Below, one piece after another: positions 1 to 5,754 of a DNA stretch of 6,210 nucleotides. Both the position numbers and the translations under genes were made by a program. Source of the DNA: an uncultured Lachnospiraceae bacterium (GTDB lineage: Bacteria; Bacillota; Clostridia; Lachnospirales; Lachnospiraceae). The stretch lies in assembly GCA_910585895.1 (NCBI GenBank), contig CAJUHY010000091.1, positions 1 through 6,210 of the forward strand. The letters run 5' to 3'. Under the pieces are notes generated by a model, which saw only the letters and a program-made list of their open reading frames with translations, did not search any database and had not been told where the DNA came from. Every line of letters begins with the position of its first letter. Within the stretch, counting starts at the first letter, position 1.

Positions 1-590
1 CGTGGAAGGGCTGGGTGGAAAAAAATAAGGCGTATGCAGCAGGGCTGTTGAAAAAGTACGTTCCTGAATTAATCGGTGCGGAAAAAACGTTCCTATCAGG
101 CATGGGGCAGCATGAGCAGAAAAGACGGCCCTTTTTTAACAGAGTAAAAAGCCGAGGGAAGGAAGCGTCATTTTGGGGCAGGAAGCAGGAAAAAAGGAAG
201 ACGCCGCTATCCGAGAGTACGCAAATTTCGGAGGGGGGTGCGTGTGACGATACCCCAAGCCATCCCACGGAAATTCTTGGTGTACGTTTGGAAGAGCCTT
301 TGGGAAGGTTTACTTATCAAGGCATACATCAGTGCAGTGATATCGTGGTAGAGGGTGACAGCTTTCTTCTTGGGAAAAACAGCAATCAGGTAAATGGCGT
401 CATTTCTGCAGAGGGAGTCAGCCGGCTTCATGCCAGGGTTACTAGGCAGGAGCAGAAATATTATATCGAAGACCTAAACTCCACCAACGGCACATATATA
501 AATGATATGCCGTTAGAATACCGCCAGCCTAAAGAAATATACCCAGGGGACAGAATCCGCTTTGGGGCGGAGGAATATATGTTTTCTTAG
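1..590 (+). CDS. FHA-domain protein, 5'-truncated by the window edge
   Basis: The C-terminal part is a forkhead-associated (FHA) domain, a phosphothreonine-peptide binding module. Counting from the GTG at 15, it spans about residues 103-191. Visible hallmarks are the strand-turn GK at 120-121 (usually GR), the S-R-x-H core at 136-139 and the N-S-T-N-G-T loop at 155-160. The preceding 35-65 stretch is rich in Arg/Lys and looks like a disordered linker. The frame stays open to the left edge (codons W-K-G-W before the GTG), and the GTG at 15 has no convincing Shine-Dalgarno, so the true start is probably outside the window. Several Clostridia proteins carry an FHA domain at the C-terminus behind another domain, for example the DUF6382 family; whether this is one cannot be seen. 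The FHA call is firm. The partner, and whether a Ser/Thr kinase is encoded nearby, are unknown. Confidence 0.85.
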   Translation, partial: WKGWVEKNKAYAAGLLKKYVPELIGAEKTFLSGMGQHEQKRRPFFNRVKSRGKEASFWGRKQEKRKTPLSESTQISEGGACDDTPSHPTEILGVRLEEPLGRFTYQGIHQCSDIVVEGDSFLLGKNSNQVNGVISAEGVSRLHARVTRQEQKYYIEDLNSTNGTYINDMPLEYRQPKEIYPGDRIRFGAEEYMFS

Positions 591-672
591 GGGGGATTGC
601 AGGCGGATACTGTTATTCTTAAGGTCTTGGGATTTACTGGGAATTGAATACTGGGCGCCTTCGCCAGAATTA

Positions 673-701
673 TTGACTTTATCTGCAAAACTTTATATAC
701 T
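673..701 (+). promoter_or_regulatory. sigma-A-type promoter for the flavodoxin/SCP2-HIT unit
   Basis: A TTGACT -35 box (673-678) is followed after exactly 17 bases by a TATACT -10 box (696-701). Each matches the consensus at five of six positions. The predicted start is about 708, giving a short leader of about 25 bases to the ATG at 734. It is the only good promoter in the 591-733 gap. No strong terminator for the upstream FHA gene is visible there, so readthrough remains possible. Confidence 0.72.
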
Positions 702-733
702 AGAGATATTCAAATGTTTGGAGGCTTTTAGTT

Positions 734-1723
734 ATGAAAGTAAATATTTATTATGGAGGGCGGGGCCTTTTGGACGATCCCACTCTGTATGTAGTGAATA
801 AAATGCAGGAAGTGTTGACAGAACTTAGGGTAGAAGTGCAGCGTTATAACATTTATGAAGATAAAAACAGCATATCTACGTTGCCGCAGACAATTAAGGA
901 TGCGGATGGGATAATCCTGGCGACTACGGTGGAATGGTTGGGAATCGGCGGGTATATGCAGCAGTTTCTGGACGCCTGCTGGCTGTATGGCGATAAGGGA
1001 AAGATTTCAGAGACTTATATGCAGCCTATAGTCATGTCGACTACTTACGGAGAACGCGAAGGAGAGATTACGCTTGCCAATGCGTGGGAGTTTTTGGGGG
1101 GACTGCCTTGCAGCGGCTTATGCGGATATGTTGAAGATCTTGTTTCCTTCGAGATGAACCATGATTATACAGTGATTATCGAGAAGAAGGCAGAAAACCT
1201 TTACCGCACTATCTCCCAGAAGCAGAAGAGCCTGCCCAACAGCAATCAGGCAATCCGGCAGACAGTGCTGCGCACGCAGCAGCTGGAATTGACGCCCCAG
1301 GAGAGCGAGCAGCTTTCGAAGTATGTTGCTGATGACGTCTATGTGAAGAAGCAGAAAGAAGATATTGAGGAGCTGAGCAGTATGTTCAAGGACATGCTGG
1401 GGCAGAGCGGCGAAGATGAAGAGATGGCGTATCTGATGGAATTGGAGGCCCATTTTGTTCCTCAGAAAGATTTTGCAGCTAACTATCTGTTTATGATTGA
1501 TGGTAAGAAGAAGCCGTTGTCTGTGGAAGTAAACAATGAAGAGGTTCAGATTTATTACGGGCAGAGTGAAAAGATAGATGTGTACACGAAGCTGACGACT
1601 GCCGTGATGGATAATATTGTAAAAGGAAGGATGACGTTCCAGCGGGCGTTTATGACCGGGGAGATGACGGCAAAAGGAAACTTTAAGACCCTTAAGATGT
1701 TGGATCAGGTGTTTATATTTTAG
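734..1723 (+). CDS. flavodoxin-like (NADPH-dependent FMN reductase type) / SCP2 sterol-carrier domain fusion protein
   Basis: This 329-residue protein has two parts. Residues 1-165 look like a flavodoxin-like/NAD(P)H-dependent FMN reductase fold: strand MKVNIYYGG, an amphipathic helix, strand ADGIILATTVEW at 57-68, then GIGGYMQQFLDACW at 70-83, which resembles the flavin-loop and helix of this superfamily. Residues 165-235 are a charged, mostly helical linker. Residues 235-329 match an SCP2 sterol-transfer-like domain: the strand pair PLSVEVNNEEVQIYYG, then VKGRMTFQRAFMTGEMTAKGNF and a final hydrophobic stretch. The SCP2 fold forms a hydrophobic pocket that binds lipid-like molecules. No signal peptide or membrane segment is present, so it is cytosolic. 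The ATG is supported by GGAGG at 720-724, nine bases upstream. It is followed by the HIT gene with no terminator between. Domain calls are good, but enzyme activity and substrate are unknown. Confidence 0.8.
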   Translation: MKVNIYYGGRGLLDDPTLYVVNKMQEVLTELRVEVQRYNIYEDKNSISTLPQTIKDADGIILATTVEWLGIGGYMQQFLDACWLYGDKGKISETYMQPIVMSTTYGEREGEITLANAWEFLGGLPCSGLCGYVEDLVSFEMNHDYTVIIEKKAENLYRTISQKQKSLPNSNQAIRQTVLRTQQLELTPQESEQLSKYVADDVYVKKQKEDIEELSSMFKDMLGQSGEDEEMAYLMELEAHFVPQKDFAANYLFMIDGKKKPLSVEVNNEEVQIYYGQSEKIDVYTKLTTAVMDNIVKGRMTFQRAFMTGEMTAKGNFKTLKMLDQVFIF

Positions 1724-1739
1724 TAAAGTATCACAGAAT

Positions 1740-1744
1740 GGAGG
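1740..1744 (+). promoter_or_regulatory. Shine-Dalgarno that decides the HIT start
   Basis: GGAGG lies five bases before the GTG at 1750. It overlaps the ATG at 1738, so it cannot serve that ATG. The bases upstream of 1738 are A/T-rich with no Shine-Dalgarno. This favours the GTG start. Confidence 0.6.
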
Positions 1745-1749
1745 AAACG

Positions 1750-2166
1750 GTGAAAGACGAGAACTGTATTTTCTGTAAAATTTCCGGGGGAGAGATTCCC
1801 TCTAAGACAATATATGAGGATGAAGAATTCCGGGTAATCCTTGATATCAGTCCTGCAACAAAAGGACATGCCCTGATTCTTCCCAAGGAGCATTATGCGA
1901 ACATTTATGAGATGCCGGAGGATACGGCTGCGCATGTGATGGTTCTTGCGAAGAAGCTCGCTGCACATATGACAGAAATCTTGCAGTGTGACGGCTTAAA
2001 TATCATGCAGAATAATGGGGAGGCAGCAGGGCAGACCGTGTTCCATTTCCATATGCATCTGATTCCAAGATATAAAGAGGATGGCAATACGGACAAGCTT
2101 TGCTGGAATCATTTGGAGCTGACAGAGGAAGAATTGGAAGAGATTCATCAGAAGCTCAAGAAATAA
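1750..2166 (+). CDS. HIT-family (histidine triad) nucleotide-binding protein
   Basis: HIT proteins of the HINT branch hydrolyse nucleoside phosphoramidates and related nucleotide conjugates in the cytosol. From the GTG start the protein is 138 residues, normal for the family. It opens with C-I-F-C-K (C6, C9), followed by the family's GEIPSKTIYEDE stretch. GHALILPKEHYANI falls at 39-52. The histidine triad H-F-H-M-H-L-I is at 99-105, with H101 as the expected nucleophile. C6, C9, H48 and H99 fit the zinc site known in bacterial HIT proteins of this type. An in-frame ATG at 1738 would add four residues, but it has no ribosome binding site and the GGAGG at 1740-1744 fits GTG 1750. The gene lies 26 bases after the flavodoxin/SCP2 gene and is probably co-transcribed. 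It is followed by a strong terminator. Family identity is very secure; the physiological substrate is not. Confidence 0.93.
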   Translation: MKDENCIFCKISGGEIPSKTIYEDEEFRVILDISPATKGHALILPKEHYANIYEMPEDTAAHVMVLAKKLAAHMTEILQCDGLNIMQNNGEAAGQTVFHFHMHLIPRYKEDGNTDKLCWNHLELTEEELEEIHQKLKK

Positions 2167-2190
2167 ACAGCAGCAAGAACTGTAAGATGA

Positions 2191-2247
2191 TGCCCCTTGC
2201 CGAACAGGATTGACCGTTGCTTGGCAGGGGGCAAATATTTATTTTAT
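2191..2247 (+). terminator. intrinsic terminator after the HIT gene
   Basis: The 11-base arms 2191-2201 (TGCCCCTTGCC) and 2223-2233 (GGCAGGGGGCA) pair fully with one G-T wobble. The loop of about 21 bases can form a few more pairs (AAC/GTT). A T-rich tail (AATATTTATTTTA) follows at once. It starts 25 bases after the HIT stop codon. Confidence 0.82.
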
Positions 2248-2295
2248 AGGATTCGGGTGTTAAAAGGTGGCTTTTAATTTTGATACCCGAATCTT
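2248..2295. terminator. long hairpin between convergent genes, likely (bidirectional) terminator
   Basis: The arms GATTCGGGT (2250-2258) and ACCCGAATC (2285-2293) are perfect complements, and a wobble plus an A-T pair extend them to 2248 and 2295. Inside, TTAAAAG (2260-2266) and CTTTTAA (2271-2277) form a second stem around a GTGG loop. TTAAAA can alternatively pair with TTTTGA (2278-2283). It lies 19 bases beyond the murG stop on the minus strand. Flanking T-runs are modest on both strands, so efficiency is uncertain, but its position suits termination of murG transcripts. Confidence 0.55.
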
Positions 2296-2314
2296 TCTAG
2301 GAAAAAACTTGCGG

Positions 2315-3385
2315 TCACTGTTTTCTTGCAGCCTGCTCAATTAGCTGAGCCACAGTTTCTACAGAATTGAGCTGTTCGCTTTGCGCCATGGCATCTATAT
2401 ATTGGCTGCGGTTTGCAAACAGCTTGCGGATGGCATCGGACAAGACTTTGCCATTCAGCCGTTCTTCCTCTATAACCATGCTATATCCTTGCTTTTCAAA
2501 GGATTGCGCGTTTAGAATCTGGTCTCCGCGACTGGCATTGGCGGATAGTGGAATCAGAATATTTGGCTTGCGCAGGGCAAGCAGTTCACAGATGGCATTT
2601 GCCCCAGCGCGGGAGATTACAATATCCGCAGCGGCAAACAAATCGCTTAATTCTTGGTTGGCATACTCAAACTGTGCATAACCTTGCGTCCCGGTTAGTG
2701 AATCGTCCAGATTGTCTTTTCCGCAGAGGTGGAGTACCTGATAATTGATAAGCAGTTCTGGCAGCAGGCTGCGCACGACTTCGTTGATGAACTGGGAGCC
2801 GCTGCTTCCTCCGACGACCATGATGACTGGTTTGTCTGGCTTGAAACGGCAATAGGTAAGCCCATGCAGCCGGTTTCCGGACAGCAGTTCCTTACGGATG
2901 GGTGAGCCGGTAAGGACGGCTTTGTCTGCCGGGAGGTATTTTAAGGTCTCCGGGAAATTGCAGCAGACTTTGCAGGCGTTGGGAATGGCGAGTTTGTTGG
3001 CCAGCCCGGGGGTAATGTCTGATTCATGGATGATTGCCGGGATTTTGCGGTGTTTTGCCGCCAAAATCACTGGTACGGAAACAAACCCGCCCTTGGAAAA
3101 TACAACGTCAGGATTCAGCTTTTTCAGGAGGGCGCGTGCCTGGCGGTAGCCTTTTAAAACTTTAAAAGGGTCGGAAAAATTTTTCCAGTCGAAGTAACGG
3201 CGCAGTTTGCCGGAAGAAATTCCGTAATAGGGGATATGGTACTGCTCAATCAGCTTACGTTCAATGCCATCATATGAGCCGATGTAATGTATATCGTAAC
3301 CAAGCTCCTTTAATCTGGGGAGCAGGGCAATGTTCGGGGTGACATGGCCGGCTGTGCCACCGCCAGTTAAGACAATTCGTTTCAT
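2315..3385 (-). CDS. murG: MurG-type UDP-GlcNAc : lipid I N-acetylglucosaminyltransferase (undecaprenyl-PP-MurNAc-pentapeptide GlcNAc transferase)
   Basis: MurG adds GlcNAc to lipid I to make lipid II, the last cytoplasmic step of peptidoglycan synthesis, at the inner face of the membrane. This 356-residue protein has the two-domain GT28/GT-B layout. Visible motifs are the N-terminal glycine loop GGGTAGH (8-14), the lipid-side segment KGGFVSVPV (98-106), HESD at 120-123, GGSSGS at 192-197, and the donor-site segment SRAGANAICE (258-267) followed by a GDQ triplet (287-289). E267 and Q289 correspond to UDP-GlcNAc contacts in the E. coli enzyme. An in-frame ATG at 3397 would add four residues, but GGAG lies six bases before the ATG at 3385, and MKRIVLTGGG is the usual family start. 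The gene stands alone, away from any mur/fts genes, and resembles the second-type MurG paralogs known in Bacillus and Clostridia. The family is firm; whether this is the sole essential MurG is not visible. Confidence 0.92.
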   Translation of the reverse strand: MKRIVLTGGGTAGHVTPNIALLPRLKELGYDIHYIGSYDGIERKLIEQYHIPYYGISSGKLRRYFDWKNFSDPFKVLKGYRQARALLKKLNPDVVFSKGGFVSVPVILAAKHRKIPAIIHESDITPGLANKLAIPNACKVCCNFPETLKYLPADKAVLTGSPIRKELLSGNRLHGLTYCRFKPDKPVIMVVGGSSGSQFINEVVRSLLPELLINYQVLHLCGKDNLDDSLTGTQGYAQFEYANQELSDLFAAADIVISRAGANAICELLALRKPNILIPLSANASRGDQILNAQSFEKQGYSMVIEEERLNGKVLSDAIRKLFANRSQYIDAMAQSEQLNSVETVAQLIEQAARKQ

Positions 3386-3391
3386 ACTTTT

Positions 3392-3395
3392 CTCC
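3392..3395 (-). promoter_or_regulatory. Shine-Dalgarno that decides the murG start
   Basis: On the minus strand GGAG sits six bases before the ATG at 3385 and overlaps the upstream in-frame ATG at 3397. That upstream ATG has only an AGGA directly abutting it, too close to function well. Confidence 0.55.
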
Positions 3396-3440
3396 ATTCC
3401 TGTTGATATTCTGATTGTATAACGTATTCATATTACTTTT

Positions 3441-3468
3441 ATCTTATACTGTTCCGGGAAAAAGTCAA
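3441..3468 (-). promoter_or_regulatory. putative promoter for murG
   Basis: On the minus strand a TTGACT -35 box (plus-strand 3468-3463) is followed after 16 bases by TAAGAT (3446-3441). The -35 matches five of six consensus bases and the -10 four of six. The start point would be about 45-50 bases before the murG ATG. A TACAAT nearer the gene is an alternative -10 but has no good -35 partner. Confidence 0.45.
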
Positions 3469-3511
3469 GAGGAGGCGTTTTACAGGCAATGAAAAACTTA
3501 TGATTTTTTGC

Positions 3512-3540
3512 TTCCATCTTTGCTTAAAATAAAGTATAAT
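3512..3540 (+). promoter_or_regulatory. putative promoter for the FIST-MCP operon
   Basis: A perfect TATAAT -10 box is at 3535-3540. The best -35 with a 17-base spacer is the weak TTCCAT at 3512-3517. No motility-sigma (SigD-type GCCGATAT) -10 box is visible, so the pair is probably read by the housekeeping sigma factor. The predicted leader of about 47 bases runs to the GTG at 3595. Confidence 0.5.
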
Positions 3541-3594
3541 TATTAATATTATAAAAATTTCCCACAAACAATACGTATAGAGGAGGACGTTACT

Positions 3595-4650
3595 GTGAAA
3601 CAATTTTTTGGTATCAGCCAGAGCGGGAATTTACAAGACGCTGTACGTGGTTTACAAAATCCCCAGTTGATTATGCTGTTCTCAAACAGCGGGCAATTTG
3701 AGGAGCATGTAAAAAAACTGGAGGCGCTTTATCCCAATGTACCCAGCATAGGATGTATCGGGATGTGTTATGATAAAAGGATTGTCGAGAAAGGGGTAGG
3801 CATTGTCGCCTTTTCAGATGGCGTAACGGTAGCAGCGAACGTATTGGAAAAAGCATCCGTCATGCCTGTAAAATATATTCAGCGGTTGGAGAAAGACGTG
3901 GCGAAAGTAAACGGCTCACACAATGATACCATCTGCATTGATTTTTGTTCCGGTAATGATGCCTGTGTGCTGACAACCATCCATAGCGTGCTGAAACATC
4001 GGAATATCTCACTTGTGGGCGGGACAGGCGATGCCGGCAAGGTATCAGCCAATGGCAAGGTCTATGAGGATGCAGTGGCATATGCTATGGTTCGGAATAA
4101 TAATGGCAAGGTAAAGGCCTACAAGGAAAATATCTACCATCAGATGGGAAATTATCGTTTTGTCGCCTCTAAGACAGATAAATCAGAGTATATCCTTGGG
4201 GAATTGAACGGTAAGCCGGCAAAGCAGGTATATCAGCAGATTCTGCGCGTAACAGAAGAACAGATTCTCACACAGACCTTTAAGAATCCCTTTGGCAAAA
4301 TCAATGGAAATGAGACATGCATTATCTCCATTAAAGAAGTATGTGGCAACGGTCTGACTTGTTATCGGCAGGTAAATGATTCGGATGTGCTGATTTTGCT
4401 GGAATTAGGGGATTATAGGAAGATTGTAAAGAATACTATCCAGGAGATTAGGCAGGATTTCTCCAGGATATCCGCCGTTTTTTCTGTAAACTGCCTGTTT
4501 CGCTATCTGCTGTTTACGGAAAATAATTATATGCAGGAGTACTTGGAGGAAATGGGTACGCTGGGCAACCATGTAGGGCTTGTAGGATATGGAGAGCATT
4601 ATAACAACCAATTTGTTAACCAATCTATGTCCTGTGTGGTATTTGAATAA
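3595..4650 (+). CDS. FIST-domain (FIST_N/FIST_C) cytosolic sensor protein
   Basis: FIST domains are cytosolic sensory modules found beside or fused to histidine kinases, chemoreceptors and cyclic-di-GMP enzymes; some members (NosP type) bind haem and sense nitric oxide. The protein has 351 residues and no membrane segment. FIST_N covers about residues 15-200, with PSIGCIGMCYD (50-60) and the conserved VGGTGDAG segment (141-148) followed by a VAYAMV strand. FIST_C covers about 205-345 and ends in VGLVGYGEHYNNQFVNQS, close to the family's terminal GE...NQ signature. Ten cysteines (for example C54, C58, C114, C118, C124) are unusually many for a protein of this size. The GTG start is well supported by AGGAGG at 3581-3586, eight bases upstream. 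The soluble chemoreceptor gene follows after 18 bases, so the two probably act together. The family call is good; the ligand is unknown. Confidence 0.82.
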   Translation: MKQFFGISQSGNLQDAVRGLQNPQLIMLFSNSGQFEEHVKKLEALYPNVPSIGCIGMCYDKRIVEKGVGIVAFSDGVTVAANVLEKASVMPVKYIQRLEKDVAKVNGSHNDTICIDFCSGNDACVLTTIHSVLKHRNISLVGGTGDAGKVSANGKVYEDAVAYAMVRNNNGKVKAYKENIYHQMGNYRFVASKTDKSEYILGELNGKPAKQVYQQILRVTEEQILTQTFKNPFGKINGNETCIISIKEVCGNGLTCYRQVNDSDVLILLELGDYRKIVKNTIQEIRQDFSRISAVFSVNCLFRYLLFTENNYMQEYLEEMGTLGNHVGLVGYGEHYNNQFVNQSMSCVVFE

Positions 4651-4668
4651 AGTAGGAGGAGAGATAAC

Positions 4669-5586
4669 ATGCAGTTTAAGAGAAAAAAACAGCAGAATTT
4701 AGATACATATCCTATCTTGCACGTCATGGACAGCCTCAAAGATTACCAGAAAGAACTGGTGCAGAAAGAAGTAGAATCTCTGAATCAGTTGGGCATGGTT
4801 AATTATTCTTTTAAAGGCGCGCTGAGCAAATCCGAGGACTTTCAGAATACCCTCTGGGATTTTGAAGGCACTTTTTCCAACATCAGTCAGGTATCGGAAC
4901 AGTTTGCGGATGTGAAAAGCGAGATTGCACAGTCTGTTGTGCAGGCACAGGATGAGGTAGAGGAACTGAAAAACAGCGCGCTGCAGGTAGAATCGCATTT
5001 CGCTGAGATGAAGAAAACATTCGAGGCTTTTGAGACGGCGGTAAATGAGATTAAAAGATGCACGAATAAAATCACTTCCATTGCGGAACAGACGAATATC
5101 CTTGCATTGAATGCGACGATAGAAGCAACTAAAGCCGGTGAGCAGGGCAAAGGGTTTTCGGTGGTGGCAAGGGAAGTCAAAAGCCTTGCCGATGAAGTGA
5201 AAACGCTGGTAGGCGCTGTGGAAGCAAGCATTTCTGATGTGGAACGAGGATCGGACAAGCTGCGTTCTGACATGGATACCTCGCAGCAGGCCTTGGGACA
5301 GAGCTTGGAAAAAGTAGATGAGACGTATGAGATGTTTGACAAGATTACGGAAGCGGCAGAAGGAGCTACGGGCGTGCAATCAGAAATTTCCGGCGTCATT
5401 GCTGATTCTAAAGCAGCTTTGCAGAATGTCAATAATTTCTTTGAGCAGATAAAGACACAGTATCGGGAAGTCATGAAAAACCTTAACCATGCGAGCAGTC
5501 TGGGGACGACCAAAAGCGCGATGTTTGAGGATGTTGACAATATGTTGTCACAGATTCCGCCAATGATTAAAGAATTCGACGCTTAA
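4669..5586 (+). CDS. soluble methyl-accepting chemotaxis-type signalling protein without sensor or transmembrane domain
   Basis: The protein (305 residues) carries the chemoreceptor hairpin tip ITSIAEQTNILALNATIEA (135-153), then GEQGKGFSVVAREVKSLA (157-174). This is the part that contacts CheA and CheW. The flanking sequence is almost entirely helical: an N-terminal arm of roughly 55-135 and a C-terminal arm of roughly 175-285, as in the antiparallel MCP rod. There is no transmembrane helix, HAMP domain or recognisable ligand domain. The first 55 residues are short, charged and helical, and unidentified. The EAARAGE seen in most receptors is EATKAGE here. The C-terminus (IPPMIKEFDA) lacks the CheR-tethering pentapeptide. 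The ATG is preceded by AGGAGG at 4654-4659. It lies 18 bases after the FIST gene, which probably supplies the missing sensor. The fold call is very firm; the output pathway is unknown, and no che genes are in the window. Confidence 0.9.
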   Translation: MQFKRKKQQNLDTYPILHVMDSLKDYQKELVQKEVESLNQLGMVNYSFKGALSKSEDFQNTLWDFEGTFSNISQVSEQFADVKSEIAQSVVQAQDEVEELKNSALQVESHFAEMKKTFEAFETAVNEIKRCTNKITSIAEQTNILALNATIEATKAGEQGKGFSVVAREVKSLADEVKTLVGAVEASISDVERGSDKLRSDMDTSQQALGQSLEKVDETYEMFDKITEAAEGATGVQSEISGVIADSKAALQNVNNFFEQIKTQYREVMKNLNHASSLGTTKSAMFEDVDNMLSQIPPMIKEFDA

Positions 5587-5643
5587 CAGGCTGCCAGCGT
5601 CGCAAAATGCCGAAACATGCGATGAAAAAAGGCTTGCAGATAC

Positions 5644-5672
5644 TTCACAGCGTGAAAAATAATAATTATAAT
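5644..5672 (+). promoter_or_regulatory. strong sigma-A-type promoter for the small membrane protein gene (or a short leader RNA)
   Basis: TTCACA (5644-5649, five of six) is followed after 17 bases by a perfect TATAAT (5667-5672). The predicted start, about 5679, falls inside the 5' arm of the following terminator hairpin. Transcripts from here would begin four bases into that arm. Confidence 0.68.
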
Positions 5673-5674
5673 AG

Positions 5675-5739
5675 AACTATTCAGAACCCCATGGGAAAGC
5701 AGTGTCCCTGGCGTTGGATCTGAATAGTTTTTTTATTTT
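5675..5739 (+). terminator. rod-like intrinsic terminator after the MCP gene
   Basis: AACTATTCAGA (5675-5685) pairs perfectly with TCTGAATAGTT (5719-5729) and runs into a T7 tract (5728-5734) and TTTTA. The inner 33 bases fold further: CC/GG near the base, then CCA/TGG and GGGA/TCCC (5689-5696 with 5705-5711, one bulged T) around an eight-base loop. It lies about 90 bases after the MCP stop and only about 20 bases before the next start codon, so it can also be read as a leader hairpin of the next gene. Confidence 0.8.
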
Positions 5740-5754
5740 AAAGGAGGACATGCT

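Noticed and set aside
651..667. Small hairpin CTGGGCG / CGCCAG in the FHA-SCP2 gap
   Set aside because: The stem is about six pairs with a bulge and no T-tract follows, so it does not support a terminator call.
562..801. 79-codon plus-strand frame spanning the end of the FHA gene and the start of the SCP2-fusion gene
   Set aside because: It overlaps two well-supported genes in another frame, runs through the predicted promoter and has no family resemblance.
1738..1740. ATG at 1738 as the HIT start
   Set aside because: No Shine-Dalgarno precedes it, and the GGAGG overlapping it fits the GTG at 1750, which gives the usual short HIT N-terminus.
2367..3149. Plus-strand open frames within murG
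   Set aside because: They are antisense shadows of a gene with complete MurG motifs and show no coding signal of their own.
3535..3553. Dyad TATAAT-N7-ATTATA around the FIST promoter start point, considered as an operator
   Set aside because: The region is almost pure A/T, so such symmetry is expected by chance, and the arm is simply the -10 box.
4699..5540. Two long antisense open frames (226 and 217 codons) on the minus strand across the MCP gene
   Set aside because: The plus strand carries the unmistakable MCP hairpin motif with a strong ribosome binding site. The antisense products have no recognisable motif and lie entirely within the gene, as expected from reverse-strand shadows of a helix-rich gene.
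5591..5639. Possible structured RNA or riboswitch after the MCP gene (CTGC...GCAG with inner TCGCA/TGCGA)
   Set aside because: The outer stem is interrupted by mismatches, no T-tract follows, and I could match neither it nor the 5675-5729 rod to a known riboswitch consensus.
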